Part shown: positions 22,253-34,019 of the stretch, piece after piece
Numbering within the stretch: position 1 is the first letter of the stretch
How the letters are laid out: each line of letters opens with the position of its first letter
Source of the DNA: Glossina fuscipes
Taxonomy: Eukaryota; Arthropoda; Insecta; Diptera; Glossinidae
DNA: 64,000 bases
Assembly: GCF_014805625.2 (NCBI RefSeq)
Contig: NW_023998433.1
Location: 3,423,647-3,487,646 of the forward strand
Direction: 5' to 3'
Program-made: the position numbers and the translations under genes
Notes under the pieces: generated by a model
The model's input: only the letters and a program-made list of their open reading frames with translations
Told to the model about the DNA's origin: nothing
The model's database searches: none

Positions 22253-24680
22253 TTATAGCGTAAGAGACTTATTTACATTTACATACACACATTTTACATA
22301 TATATGCCTGAGTCTGCACAAATACTTCCGGGTGGCCGTGTTGTAATAATTTACTTTGCCCTTTTGTTTTGCGGTTAAAGTTTTTCCAAAGGCGTACAGT
22401 ATGATTAACGAACGACAGGTCTCGGAAGTGTGCCATGCGACATGCAGGTAGCTCCAGAACAAGTGAGTGAGAAGGCTGAGAAAGCCATGTAGTCCTGTTG
22501 AAGGGCTCAACAGGTGGAGGTTTTGAAGATCGTCATTCAAAGTGTAGAGCCTTCCCGATCACACGTGCGAATTATTCTCCAAGTTTGGCCTGACATAAGC
22601 GGTGTGCTTAGTAGAGATATCGGCTGCACTGAAGCATTTTTTGGGCCGTCTTGAAAAACCGAATCCCCTGATTGCGTCTTCCGATGGTTTGAACACATGT
22701 TTTGTCCAGCGAACATCGTTTCGCATGCTTATGCCCAACGCATCAGCAAAAGTTGCTGATTCTTCTACATTAACATCTCCAAAAGAGAGGAATTGCCATC
22801 CAGTGCATTAGGAGACATATTTGAGTTTTGGTGGCGTTAAAACTCACCCTATTTGCCTGACGCGATTGAGATGTTTTTATGACGTTTAGTGTTTTATTCA
22901 TCTTGCAGCGTTGTTCTGTATCTCGTTGCTGCGTGGTCTCTTAATGAAAGCTAACGAATGGAGCCAGGTGATGTCCTCTGCAAACGAGCATATAGGGTTC
23001 TCTGTTACGTACAGGAGGTCATTAATTAGCATCAGAAAGACAGAAGGAGAAAACAAAGAGCCTTGTGGTACACCTACGTTTGAATAGACTTTTTTTGAAA
23101 AATACACGCCTATTACAGCTCTTATCAAAGAATTTGCTGAGAAACTCGATATAAATTGAGTGAAAATGCTGTCGAGACCAAATGCAAGCAGTTTGGGGAC
23201 GAGAATATTATGCCACACTTTGTTGAACACTTTATAGATATCTATTACTTTCGCCAAAGTAGCGAACAACTCGATTCCATTTTTCAGTGAGATAGGACGT
23301 TAGGTCTCCAGTGGACATATTGTCTATCGCTAATTAGACTATGAGATTTTAGATATCAAGTTAGATGGTAGTTGACCATGGTCTGCATGGGTTTGATTAT
23401 AGCGAAACAGATTGCAGCTAAACGGTAGCATGTGGGATTAATGACGTGACTAGCAGAGTTCTTGCGTATGGTTTGAACATTGGCAATCTTTCAGCAAGTT
23501 AGCAAAGCGCCAGCACGGTAGCATTTATTGAAAAGATTGGCAAGTGTACCAGCGCACTTTTTAGAACTGTGGCTGAGATGCCATCTGGCCTCGGAGCCTT
23601 ACGAGTATCGAGATTGGTAATTTTAACGACGCTCGTTTGAAACAATAGAGCAGGCGCTGAACACATCGCTCTTTCGAGCAATGGCTTCTGAAGATTGCTA
23701 CACTTTAAGTTGGTGTTGGGAGCAAACATTTTAGCCAACGCATTCGACATCCGGATCAGATATTATTTGGGCATTGTTCAAAAGAATCGCCATCGATGCG
23801 GTAGATTCCTTTCCAATTCTTTCCCAAAAAGGCGGGATTCTCTGTTCTACTTTTAGAACGGCTACATCTTTGCTACGCAGTCATTGCTCGTGTACAGCTT
23901 TTTCACGGCAAAGTACCTGATTGCGCACATTTCTAGACCGTTTACGTAGCAGTTTAGTTTGCTAGTTTAGGTAAAGACTGCAAAGTTTAAATGCTTCCTC
24001 TCTGGACCTCATTGCATCTTTGCAAGTCTGATCGGACCGGCGCTTGTCTATTGACTTAATCGCAGCACCTTTGAATGGAATGCATGTTTGCATCACTTCT
24101 GCCTTTATCGATCGGGCACTAATAGTATGCAGCCACTGATGGCATAGAATCTGCGGAGAGGTACGAACGTTTCTCTTATTGTAACTTCAGGGATAGCACA
24201 AAAGACCCGAATGGCTGTTTACAATTTTGTTTTGTTTTATGCTATATTATTGATGTTGCTGCTCCTGTTATTGCTGTTTCCGCTATTACTTATGTAGTTT
24301 TTGTTGTTGTTATTGTTGTTCCTATTGGTGTGGTTACATTGCGTCCTTATTTTTATTGTTTATGTTGCTTTTTCTCCCTGCTAATAATTTTTGGTTTTTA
24401 TTTTACCACGGATATTGCCACTGCTGTTATTGTCGTTATTATGGATGTATGTTGCTTTTGATGATATAGCTGTTGTTGATATTGATATTATTTTGCTGCG
24501 GTGATAGTGCCGCTGCAATGGTATTATTGTTCTTATATTCTTGTTACTATTGTCGTTATTGTTGTATTTAATGTTTACGTTATATAGATGTTTCTGCTAT
24601 TATTTGGTATTAGGCCGTTGCTATTAATTTTCTATATATTTTCTTGGTATTAAGTTTTGTGCATCATTTCAATTCTGTTC
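22253..24680 (-). mobile_element. APE-type LINE (unnamed family), minus-strand copy
   Basis: Inverted counterpart of the copy at 8378-11515. From 5' to 3' on the minus strand it holds the CAA-rich leader (about 24680-24235), a linker with TCKDAMRSREEAFK (about 24010), RT pieces, and a C-terminus with SFVNHTVRLWKNF near 22390. The endonuclease region present in the other copy (about 8990-9690) is missing, and the leader joins the linker directly near 24200, so an internal deletion occurred. Numerous stops are present. Confidence 0.75.
22898..23750 (-). pseudogene. LINE reverse transcriptase fragments (minus copy)
   Basis: The fragment at 23499-23750 carries the RT entry motif DTRKAPRPDGISATVLKS. 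The fragment at 22898-23269 carries VIDIYKVFNKVWHNILVPK (palm region), GVPQGSLFSP, LMLINDLL and SFAEDIT, the counterpart of the catalytic [FY]ADD box with the first Asp replaced by Glu. A frame break separates the two. This copy keeps the region after the palm motif that the plus copy lost, so together they define the family better than either alone. It is inactive through stops, frameshifts and the damaged active site. Confidence 0.75.
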
Positions 24681-25452
24681 TATTTATTTATGCTGATTTT
24701 GAAAGGTGTTGTTTTCATGCGCTTGATCAATTTTCATGTAACACCTTTTCTCTTTCAGTACAATTTTTTTAACCCAAGACAATTCACTTTTTTTGATTTT
24801 ATTTTCTCATTTCACTTGTTCTTTTATTCTTATGTGTTTTATTGGAAACTTTCCGATTGTACTATAATCGTAGTAATGGGCTGTGTTGTATGGAAATGTA
24901 TATGGAAATTGTTGGACTTCCGAATTTTCTGTCATTATTCGTTTAGATAGCGCAAGATATAAAAAGACCCAGGCGAAACACGTCCAACTTCCCCAACGAA
25001 CTCAGCGCTACGATCTGCCCTGCCGTAGAACTCTACAATCACGGACGAAATCCCCTGTGACAATTGTTTTCCGGAGCATGACGAGAGAATTAACTTGTAG
25101 CTACCTATTCACTTTCTTTAGAACGTCCGCCTTTCCCTATTGATTCTTACCCGCTTGCTTTGTGAATCCGTGTATATGCGTAGGTTTTTGTTTTCTTAAA
25201 CGAGTCGGGAATAAAAGTTAATTTAAACTTGAGAGATGCAGTTAAGAGTTGTTGCTTCTAACTCAATTTTCCTAATATTTGCCATTTCTGACAATTTCCA
25301 ACAAGGACCAACGGGTAGGGAATATAACTAAATCTTTTCAAAATTTTACGGTCCTCAAAATTATATTAAAATTTTTATAACTTCAAGTCTCAGAATTACA
25401 AATTGTATTATTTGCCTCAACCTATTCCTTGTCGTTGTGTGTTTGTTTTCAT
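24681..25452. other. Stretch without a supported gene
   Basis: Mostly T-rich. 24960-25130 has noticeably higher GC and a 56-codon open frame on the minus strand, plus a TATAAAAAG word at 24958. I could not assign either to a family. Confidence 0.4.
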
Positions 25453-26135
25453 ACCCATCGCTGAAGGATGAGAGGTATATTCATTTTGTCAAAACGTTTG
25501 CAACACCCAGAAATAAATTTTAGAGATCGCACAGAGTATATATATTTTTGATCAGCATCAAATTCTGAATCGATTTAGGCCTTGCCAAACCCTTACCGGG
25601 TTCAAATTTAACAGATGTAATGGAAGTTCTTGCAAGTTCTTGAAGGACACGCTCACAGTACTCCGTAAACTGGGAACACTTCTGCTTTTGTACAGGAATA
25701 AAAAGTCAAATAAATTTCAAAAGCCCCATAAAATTTATAAATTCTTGGCCAGTGTCAAAACTGGAATGCATCTAAGAATGTCCGTCTGTTCGTCTGTGTA
25801 GTGCCTATTATAAACATTTCTTCGTTGACAAAAATGAAGATACTGCCTACAAACTTGCGAATAAGTTCGAGGTGACTTGAACTTTTCCAAAGATACGCCT
25901 ACAATGCCCACATAGCTACATAACAAAACCGAAACTTTGGTTTCCGTACAACACATGCAGCATATAAATTTTTGCTCTCATTCTGAACGTCGAAAAAAAT
26001 CAACCGCGCGCATCCAATGTTATATAATATGAAATATTAGAAAGTTCAGCACTTTTCCTTTTTTTTTTTAGAATTACGATGACGGGTATAAAAGATTCGA
26101 TCATGATCGCATATAATTTTCTTGCTTGTTTTTTT
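25453..26135 (+). repeat. Dispersed repeat, copy T1
   Basis: The head (about 25460-25590) reads GGTATATTCATTTTGTCAAA and then GCAACACCCAGAA, TATATATATT and GATCAGCATC. The tail (26075-26135) reads GACGGGTATAAAAGATTCG and then ATTTTCTTGCTTGTTTT. The same head and tail occur at 46272-47312, the head at 31371, and a short head piece at 49767. Codon-like stretches in it are not conserved as protein. I associate this repeat with tephritid genomes from memory; the name and class are unknown to me. Confidence 0.65.
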
Positions 26136-27639
26136 CGTATTAGCTCTTTTTTGATGTTTTTATTACGTTTCTCTGTCAAAGTGCTTGTTATTCCAGCATG
26201 TATGCATTTTTGCTAGCTATTCGGTCAACTTTTTCTTCGATGGTGTGTTTTTGGACTTCATCCATATATGCTAAATTTTCTCGCACTTCTATACAATGCA
26301 TACATAACACACATAACATGGGTTGTTTTTTTCTTCATAGATTTTTTACACAGCTTCTTATTCAACGCTTATTCTTTGCATAAATGCCTTACCTCTGCTA
26401 TATTTTTTTGTTTGCCCTGCTCTTTGCGCCAGAGAAAAATTTCACCCAAAGCAATTGTGTTCCTTTATTATTTCTTTCTTGTTTTCGTGGCAGTATTTTT
26501 ACTCCGTATCCCAACATTTACTATGCACATTCTATGCACATTTTAGTATAATTGAAATTAGATCATAAAGGAGTAGTCACCGATTTGGTTGAAATTTTAT
26601 CCAAAAAATTAAAAAATTTATATTCGAAAATGTTTTTAGGTTTATAATTAATTGAAATGTTAAGCCGTAATACATTTCTGGATGTAAGGTCAAATCTTTT
26701 AATTTGATTTAGTCAATAAATGAATTGTTTTTATTGTCANNNNNNNNNNTTATTATAAAGATTACGGAACGCGGAAATAAATTTGGTATTTGATGGCGAC
26801 AAACGTAATCTTTGTCGTCAAGTTAACGTTAACTGAGTGTTAAATTTATTCATATAAACAAACCTAAAATTAGCTTAAAAAAAAAAGAGTAATTTCCATA
26901 GTTTATAACATCTTTTCGTCTTTTTTCTTACAGATATTGTGAAATAAATAGGTAGTGCCGCAAGGCTTTAGTCTTTGAATTTATATCTCCGAGCAAATTA
27001 ACTATAATAACGGTCTCAGTTTTTGTTGCATGTCTTATCCACCCGTTTAACAACCTGCCTGCTAAGTTGACTATTTTTGCCGAATTTGAAGTCGACATGT
27101 TAATTTTCGCGATCGGGAGAATATCTACCACAGACGTTTACACGGACAAATTATAAAGTAAATAGCGCCATAATAATGGTGATTATAAGGTAAATACCAC
27201 CATTAATAAGAAACCTTCCTTAATAAAGTTCTATTTAAATATTGTTCGAAAACTAAAAAAAAAATCCAACAGCTTAGATAATAAATATGGAATTCAGAAT
27301 GAAATAGACTTCATATAAAATATGAAAATTAATAATTAAAAACACCAATTTATGGCAAAATAATACGTCCTATGATTTATTGATGAGCTACTTCTTATAC
27401 ATTGAAATAAAATCGAAATCATAATGATAATTAGTTTAAATTTTTTGGCATAATTGAGAAATATACACATTTACCACAGGTACCTTAAAAAGTCGTAAAT
27501 CTTCAAAAAAACAAATTCCTTTATATTTCTACCACTAGAGAACATTAATGTATTGAAACTACAGGTCTATCATTTTCTTAAAAATATATTGCAAAGTTTC
27601 CAGCGACAGTCTTCTGAAATTTCTAGTGAAAAAAATGTA
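26136..27639. other. AT-rich stretch with an assembly gap at 26740-26749
   Basis: No supported gene. ORFs near 26198-26546 are Phe-rich, low-complexity reading of T-rich DNA. Ten N at 26740-26749 mark an assembly join. Confidence 0.6.
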
Positions 27640-30005
27640 TTGCATTTTCTATATTTATTTCTTTCCTCATTTAGCGCCATGTAAAACTCAGCTAAGATAA
27701 ATTAACAGCCGAATTCAGTTGACTGTTAGAAGTAGATTAAAAACTAATACAAAGTATATAAAGAAAAGTAAAAACAAAAAATAAGAAAAACAAAATCCAT
27801 ATATAAATAAATAAGAGAGATAGGAAAACATGTACGCATCTAGCAAAGAGTCACACCCATAGCTAGCACACCCATAGCCGGTACAGATTCGAGTTGCACG
27901 TGAACCGTAAATAACACCAGTCAGTTATCGAATTATAGTAAGATTGCAAGTTAGTTTAAATACAACATAGGCAAGTCGCACGTTTTAAAGATAACTGATT
28001 TGATAGAATTGGGATTAAGTGATAGAAATCATTTAGATATCTGCAAACAATTCTAAACGGGTTCAATAGCTTATAATTATATTTATTGATTCAGCTTAAT
28101 GAAAACAAAGTGCCTAGAGAAGCGGTTAAGGACATTGAAGCGTATCAAACCTAGTAACGTGGACGAATCGACAGCATCGTTAATTGACTTAATTGAGAAG
28201 GAGACACCAAGTTTCTCAAGTGATGGTAAGAGTAGCAGAAGCAATCTATTTTTATGTCTGAATTGAGGGACGCCAGACGTCACGGGTAATTCATCCGAGA
28301 TGATGAAGTTAACAAAAGCCATAAATGATGCAGATTATGCAGATAAAAGCTTATCCATTTCGCTATGTGCAAAGGGAAGCCAAGGTCTGAAAATCAATAA
28401 GTCAAACGCTTTACTAAAATCAGGGCATGCGACATCAATGTGAGAGCCACTAGAAGAAGCCTTGAAAACATGGCAAGTAAATTCTAAGAGATTCGTAGCG
28501 GTTGATCTTCCTTTCAGAAAGTCATGCTGGAATGAAGAAATATAAGATTTGATAACAAAAGCTAAATGCTGAGTAACAATACGATGAAACGTTTTCAACG
28601 TGATATCCGTTTCCACATTTGTGGAGCTACTACTATTACTACTCTTCCAACATCAACGGAAAACTCCTGAGTTCAAGAACCGATTAAAAATCTTTGAAAT
28701 AACACCACCTAGCTCGTCAGAGCTTGATTTGAGTATACATAGTAGAATACCATCACACCCAGGCGCGCAAAAACATTTTAGAGACCTCATGCTATGTAAA
28801 GCGTCAGAGTGAAGTTCTCAAATGACCAAGTTAGAAATCGAATCCGAGTTAGTGATCAGTTATTTATAGTTAATAGTTAAATCGGAATTAGCAGTTGAAA
28901 AATTTTGTCAAAAGTATTCAGCGAAGAGATTTAAGGTTTCAATATCATCAGATACTTGGAGCCATTGAAAGAAACTTGCGAGCGATATATGGACATTTTG
29001 CTTTTCGAGTTGACAAACTTATAAATATATTTAGGACTAACAAGCATTGAGGATTTCATCATTTAACGGTATCTGCAATAACATTGGTGGTTGAGGTAAT
29101 TAAATCTATGCCTTACAGTAGAGTAGGCGAAATAGTCATAAGCAGAACTACTTTTCATAAATTTTTTGAAAAGATTGTTTCTCCTATTATTTTAATATTT
29201 AATACTCCAGTTAAACCACGACGGACACTTCCTTCGAAGGCGAAGTTGTCTGAGCGAAATTGATGTAAAAATAGTTAGGTTTAATACACTATAGAACGAT
29301 GACAATAGGGTTTCAACATTCCTAGCAGAAAAATCGAGTGTAATGTGTGGAAGATGACATTTATGCAATAAGGTATTGGTTTTACTAAAATCCTAACGTT
29401 TATTTGAGGAAGTTCGATGTGACGCATTAGAATGGTTCAACGGACCATCATCCCTGTAATGAAAGGAAATGCAAATTGTTGACTGATACGACTCCTCAGG
29501 TAAACTTAAAGGTGGACAACGATTTACAGCTATCTTCGGGAAATTAGCAAAGCAAAGATCAAGCAGTCTGCCAAGACACTTAGGAGTACGGTTATATTAA
29601 AGTAAATTTCGAACAACTAATTTATTGAAGATCACAATAGTTCTGTTAGATGTTGCAATAGTGAACATACCGCCAGAATTATCACTATAACCCCAAGTGA
29701 TTTGTGGCAAATTGAAGTCCACCAACACTATTACTATATCAGCAGGTTTAGACGACCACGTCACAAATGAAGGCAGCATGCTTTTTATAAGTAGAGATGT
29801 CCGCGTTTGAGGGAATATAGGAGCAAGTCGCATGTAACTGTTTACTGGCAGTTTAGGTCGGAGTGGCATTAAGTCAAGGTCAGGAGGAGTAGGAGGAAAT
29901 TTAAATGAATTCGACGGGACTGCAGCAGATATGGCTATTGAAACACCACCACCAGTGCGATGCAATCGATATTCAATCAAATGAAACCATCCAATTCAGG
30001 GCTAA
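27640..30005 (-). mobile_element. CR1-like LINE, 5' truncated and internally deleted
   Basis: On the minus strand the copy starts inside the endonuclease (about 29980) and runs to a 3' UTR containing CAGCCGAATTCAG (27705-27718). That word recurs at the 3' ends of the copies at 33637 and 38345. The C-terminal coding region (27946-28160) aligns with 34020-34250. The copy is closer in sequence to the 33637 copy than to the plus-strand copy at 4736. The RT palm between GVPQ and the C-terminus is missing. Confidence 0.8.
27990..29980 (-). pseudogene. CR1-like ORF2 remnants without the RT active site
   Basis: Endonuclease: 29597-29980, with RTGGGVSIAIS and DFNLPQITW (the GDFN-type motif, with Val before Asp). 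RT fingers and palm start: 28335-28616, with FLKGRSTATNLLEFTC and PDFSKAFD. At 28260-28322 the frame reads ELPVTSGVPQ and then jumps directly to the C-terminal region (FNVLNRFSRHFV), skipping the YxDD box. The last part reads NPFRIVCRYLNDFYHL near 28000-28060 in another frame. A non-functional, deleted copy. Confidence 0.75.
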
Positions 30006-31370
30006 TTTTTCTATAACATTGTGTAAACGAACACCCCATATTGGCATACATTAAAGCAAGCAAAGTTGATAAAGCAATTGCGATGGTAACCTAAAAGAGA
30101 AAAACAAATTCCACACCCTTAAAATAATGTAACAACGAGAGCAGCAATAAGTTTAGTAAACAGTAGAGTACAGAGTAAACTAAACTACAAACAGAGATTT
30201 TCAGAAGAAAGACCAACAGCAAACAAAAATAAAAGATAAGAAATTAATGAAAATAATAAAAATAATGAATAAGCAAGAACGAAAGATTGTTACGCCTGCA
30301 ATTCCACTGAAACCTTTATTTATGAAATTGGACATTAAACAGACTTTAGTGACACTAACAGACTAAAATTTTACGAACCTAGCTCACTTGAAGGACAAAC
30401 AGAAACTAGTCCTAAAAAATATCAACAAAAAAATGCACGGAGTAGAATTCACAAAAGAGCACCAAATACTAGTAGCAGAAAATAAAACGATAACACAATA
30501 CAATAGCGATTCAATATATATATAATTACACAACATAATTTACATACGAACCACTATTTACAACACATCAGGCTATATTAAAGCTTAGTAATCAACTGAC
30601 ACAAAAACTTTACGTACTTATATGTACTTGCAATAAACAACTATAATTTAATAGAATATAATTTCACATTTTTAATAATTAGCCAGTGAAAATGGGTAGC
30701 ATAAAAATTTTCAGAAAGGAAGCGACTAAACCAACATTAGCGTCTGAACACGGTATAGAACCTATAGACAGTTTTCTAATTTTCAAATTTTGTGCGAAAT
30801 TTTACAATTATTTAGCTTCTTTTACAATGTAACAACGCGGTAAATAAAACAGGAAAATATGAGATTAAAGTTTTTATTTAGTCAGAGGATTGCAATCGAT
30901 TCTGTTATTTTTGTTACTTAGCTGATGATGAAGAATGCTTGTATAATTTATATTAACATTCCGATCGGCATTTCTATGCGTTATAAGCTGGCACAAATCT
31001 AGCATTCTGTCTACCATACATATAAAAAAAATTTATGTATATGATATGACTATTACATAAGGAAATTGATTATTTGTTATTCAATACACTGACATGGAGT
31101 GTAGCAAAGAGAATGAAGAACTGCAATTAAAAAATCTAATGGGTTTGCATTACGTACATGTATATGGTCAAACATGGAAATGTAAATGAAGCTAATTTCG
31201 TCTTTCAAACATTATGACCACGCATCCATAAAATTTGTTTAATCTATAATGTACTCTACGTGGGTTTGTGTTAAATTGTCTAGATTAGATAGGCAGTACG
31301 TACTATATACATACTTGCACATAAGTACATTTGAGTTATTTTCGTTTTCATTTTAATATCCATTAAAGAC
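30006..31370. other. AT-rich, A-rich stretch
   Basis: Lies on the 5' side of the truncated LINE. Runs of AACAA/AATAA words around 30100-30260 may be LINE 5' debris or simple sequence. No gene. Confidence 0.4.
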
Positions 31371-31800
31371 GGAACGGACATATGTTCATTCCGTCAAAAT
31401 ATTTGCAACCCTCAGAAGATAATCTAAGAGATACCATATATAAATATATATATTCTTTATCAGTATATCATCTTCTGATTCGCTTTAGTCATATTTGTGG
31501 GTTCGTCAGCACACTTGTGTTCATAAGTTCGGTTTACATTCTCGAAGCTAATTGAGAGCTAAGATCTCAGTTTTACCAAGAATATTCAAAGTTCTTGCAG
31601 TCAGGCCCAAATCAGTCAAAGAACATGCCTACAATGCAACACAAATTGAGAACGCATCTGTTTTCAAGAGCCGCACTTACAAATTGTTTGAAAGAAATAG
31701 AAAAGAAGGAAACAATATTCAACCATACCCGAATGTTTTTGCTTTTTTTTAAACTTTTTTTCTCTATGTACTTTAGTGGTTGAAACTACTTCGCACATAT
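31371..31800 (+). repeat. Dispersed repeat, copy T2 (partial)
   Basis: The head matches T1 and T3: CATTCCGTCAAAATATTTGC, then CAACCCTCAGAAGATAA, TATATATATT and TTTATCAGTAT. The characteristic tail (GGGTATAAA ... CTTACTTGTTT) is absent, so the copy is 3' incomplete. ORFs at 31552-31783 fall inside it and are not supported. Confidence 0.5.
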
Positions 31801-33076
31801 GGACTTATTTAGAAAATTGATATAAAATAATAATGTACTCTATCGTATTTACATCCAGAAATTTTTGGTTTGATAGGTTAGGCAAAACGTGCTTTATTTG
31901 TTGAAAATTAAACTAATTTTGTTACACAAATAACAAATACTTCCAGAGACATAAACAAACGTACACAATCGTGCATAAGTTCCCTCAGAGAACGCAGGAT
32001 ATAAAATGGTCATTATTCGTCGTTTGAATATTTTATTTGCAAAAGTATTTATTGTCCTGACACATCCAAACAAGAAAAAAGTTGATAACAAAACAATTAC
32101 AAATATTTCCTTTTTATTTCATGCATTCTTGAAAAGTCGAATCCAGTGAATAATTGCAACCTTTTCAGTTTCCCTTTGCAGAAATTACAACTTGTTGTTC
32201 AGTAACGTGAAATTATTGGCAGATTTGATCTACGGAAAACTCAACCTTATTACTATATGGGATAAAATCCATAGTATAACCTATTCATACGCATGTTTTA
32301 TTCGATTTTGTGCAAATCATGTAACCGAAATTGTGCAATAACATCGATAGTAACGAGCACTGCCTTCATATTAGCAATGAATTACTCTACAAAGTAATTT
32401 TTGTTTATTCCTTTTTTTGTACGACCTATAAGTCACAGATAATATTTCCTATACGTCTAAGGCGGCAATGGTCAGAAAGAACTGAGAGAAAAGAAAAAGA
32501 CTGTGCTGTCAGTATAACTTCGACCAAAGTAAAATACCACACAAAGATTTGTACCCACAAGCATTGGCTTGGTAGCCGCGATTCATGCCTACTCAGCCAC
32601 TCGTCTCGACATTGTGTGTTCATGATGGATCACTTAATTAACCGTGTATTTTTGAAATGAGTATTTATTCAGAATAATTCTAATCGTCCAATGTGCTTTC
32701 CAACAAATTCAAGCGTTACTTTTTGCAGAGACGTCTTCTTAATAGCAATAGTTGAGATCCCAGTCGGCGTCTATCAATTTAAATAGCGTTCCTTTTACCT
32801 CGTTAATGGCCGTTCTATTAAAAATTACAAACACTTAAAGATGTAACATAGCGTAGAGTAAAAAGTGTATAAGCCACTTTTTTCTGTGCGAGGATTACGG
32901 TTTTGATAATACACGACCTCATTGCTACTCAAAAGCACATGTTAAGACTTAAATTTAAATTTCATTTAAAACTCACGTAAAAGCAATTTTGTTTTTTCTA
33001 ATAGCTGCAATTATTTTATTGTCAACTGTATACCATACTTATTACGGATATCATATGGTTGTGCAGGTATACATTA
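31801..33076. other. Stretch without a supported gene
   Basis: Two overlapping opposite-strand ORFs at 32331-32660 have somewhat higher GC but no recognisable domain. Nothing else stands out. Confidence 0.45.
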
Positions 33077-33605
33077 GGTTGGAGGGAAAGTTCTGTCGTA
33101 TTTTATATACGCAGGTAATTTTTTTTGTAAATAAAAAAAACATCTGACTAGTAAGTCATTCGCATTTTTGTTTTGTTTTTGTAGCTGCTATATAATATGA
33201 AAGAAGTCTTTTGTTACCGTTCATTATTTACTTGTGATATTTAAAGTGAAAAACATGTCAGTAGATATGATGCATTTATGACACTGCATTTTGTATGAAT
33301 TCCAAAAAAGCAGAAACGCATCGATTGCATGTAAACATTTATGTGCGGTATTTGAAAAAAATATTGTAAATATTCGTACTTATCAAAGATGGTTTAGCAA
33401 ATTTCGTTCCTGCGATCTGACCCTCCAAGTTATCGATAATGACGTTTTGCGATCCATGTTGGAAAATAATCCGCGTTTAACAAGTCGAGAAATTATAGGA
33501 AAGTTAGGAAATCATCATACATCTGTTGGAGATCACATTAAATATCTTGGGTTTGTGTTAAAGCAAAGCACTTGAATATAATACGACAGAACTTTCCGTC
33601 CAACC
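33077..33605 (+). mobile_element. Internally deleted mariner element (529 bp) with intact TIRs
   Basis: Left TIR 33077-33102 (GGTTGGAGGGAAAGTTCTGT...) and right TIR 33580-33605 match over 26 bp with one mismatch. TA flanks both sides (33075-33076 and 33606-33607), as in all mariner insertions. The interior keeps the 5' UTR and the start of the transposase and then runs straight into the right TIR. The catalytic two thirds are gone, giving a MITE-like element that could only move if supplied in trans. Confidence 0.92.
33255..33575 (+). pseudogene. Mariner transposase N-terminal DNA-binding domain, truncated
   Basis: The likely original start is ATG 33255, followed eight codons later by an in-frame TGA (33279-33281) where Arg is expected. 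Reading continues in the same frame from 33282: LYEFQKSRNAS..CAVFEK, RTYQRWFSKFRS (first helix-turn-helix) and SREIIGKLGNHHTSV...YLG (second). The frame ends at 33575 in TIR-proximal sequence. Mariner transposases are about 345 residues; only about the first 107 codons are here, and none of the D,D34D triad. It would bind TIRs at most, if translated at all. Confidence 0.88.
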
Positions 33606-34019
33606 TACTAATTACTCATATATACTTTTTGTTTTTTTATTTTTATTTCATTTTACCCATTTATACATGAAATTCAACTAAAGAAAATTACAGTCGAATT
33701 CAGTGCATGTTAATAGAAAATCTTATACTAATTGTTTTAAAACTGATATAAAATAAAAAGGAAGAAAAAAAGAAGAATAATAATAACAAAGTAAGTTTAA
33801 AAATAAATTAGAAAGTTAAAAATAATAATTCATGTATAAATAAATAAAAAGAGAGAAAAAAAAAAGAGAAAGAAAAAAAAACATGTACACAGCTAGCACA
33901 GAAGCACACCCCAACAAGAACAGATCCAGGTTACAAGTGAACCTCTAAACCATTGCAAACACGCATAAGCTTGGCAACCAACACGTGAACAACACAATAT
34001 TATTTTAAATAAAAAATGA

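Noticed and set aside
24960..25130. 56-codon minus-strand frame with balanced composition and a plus-strand TATAAAAAG box
   Set aside because: No recognisable domain, no partner exon, and no transcript evidence; kept only as a note.
32331..32660. 109-codon plus-strand ORF with an opposite 65-codon ORF
   Set aside because: No domain, signal peptide or conserved start context. Length is within chance expectation for a 64-kb window.
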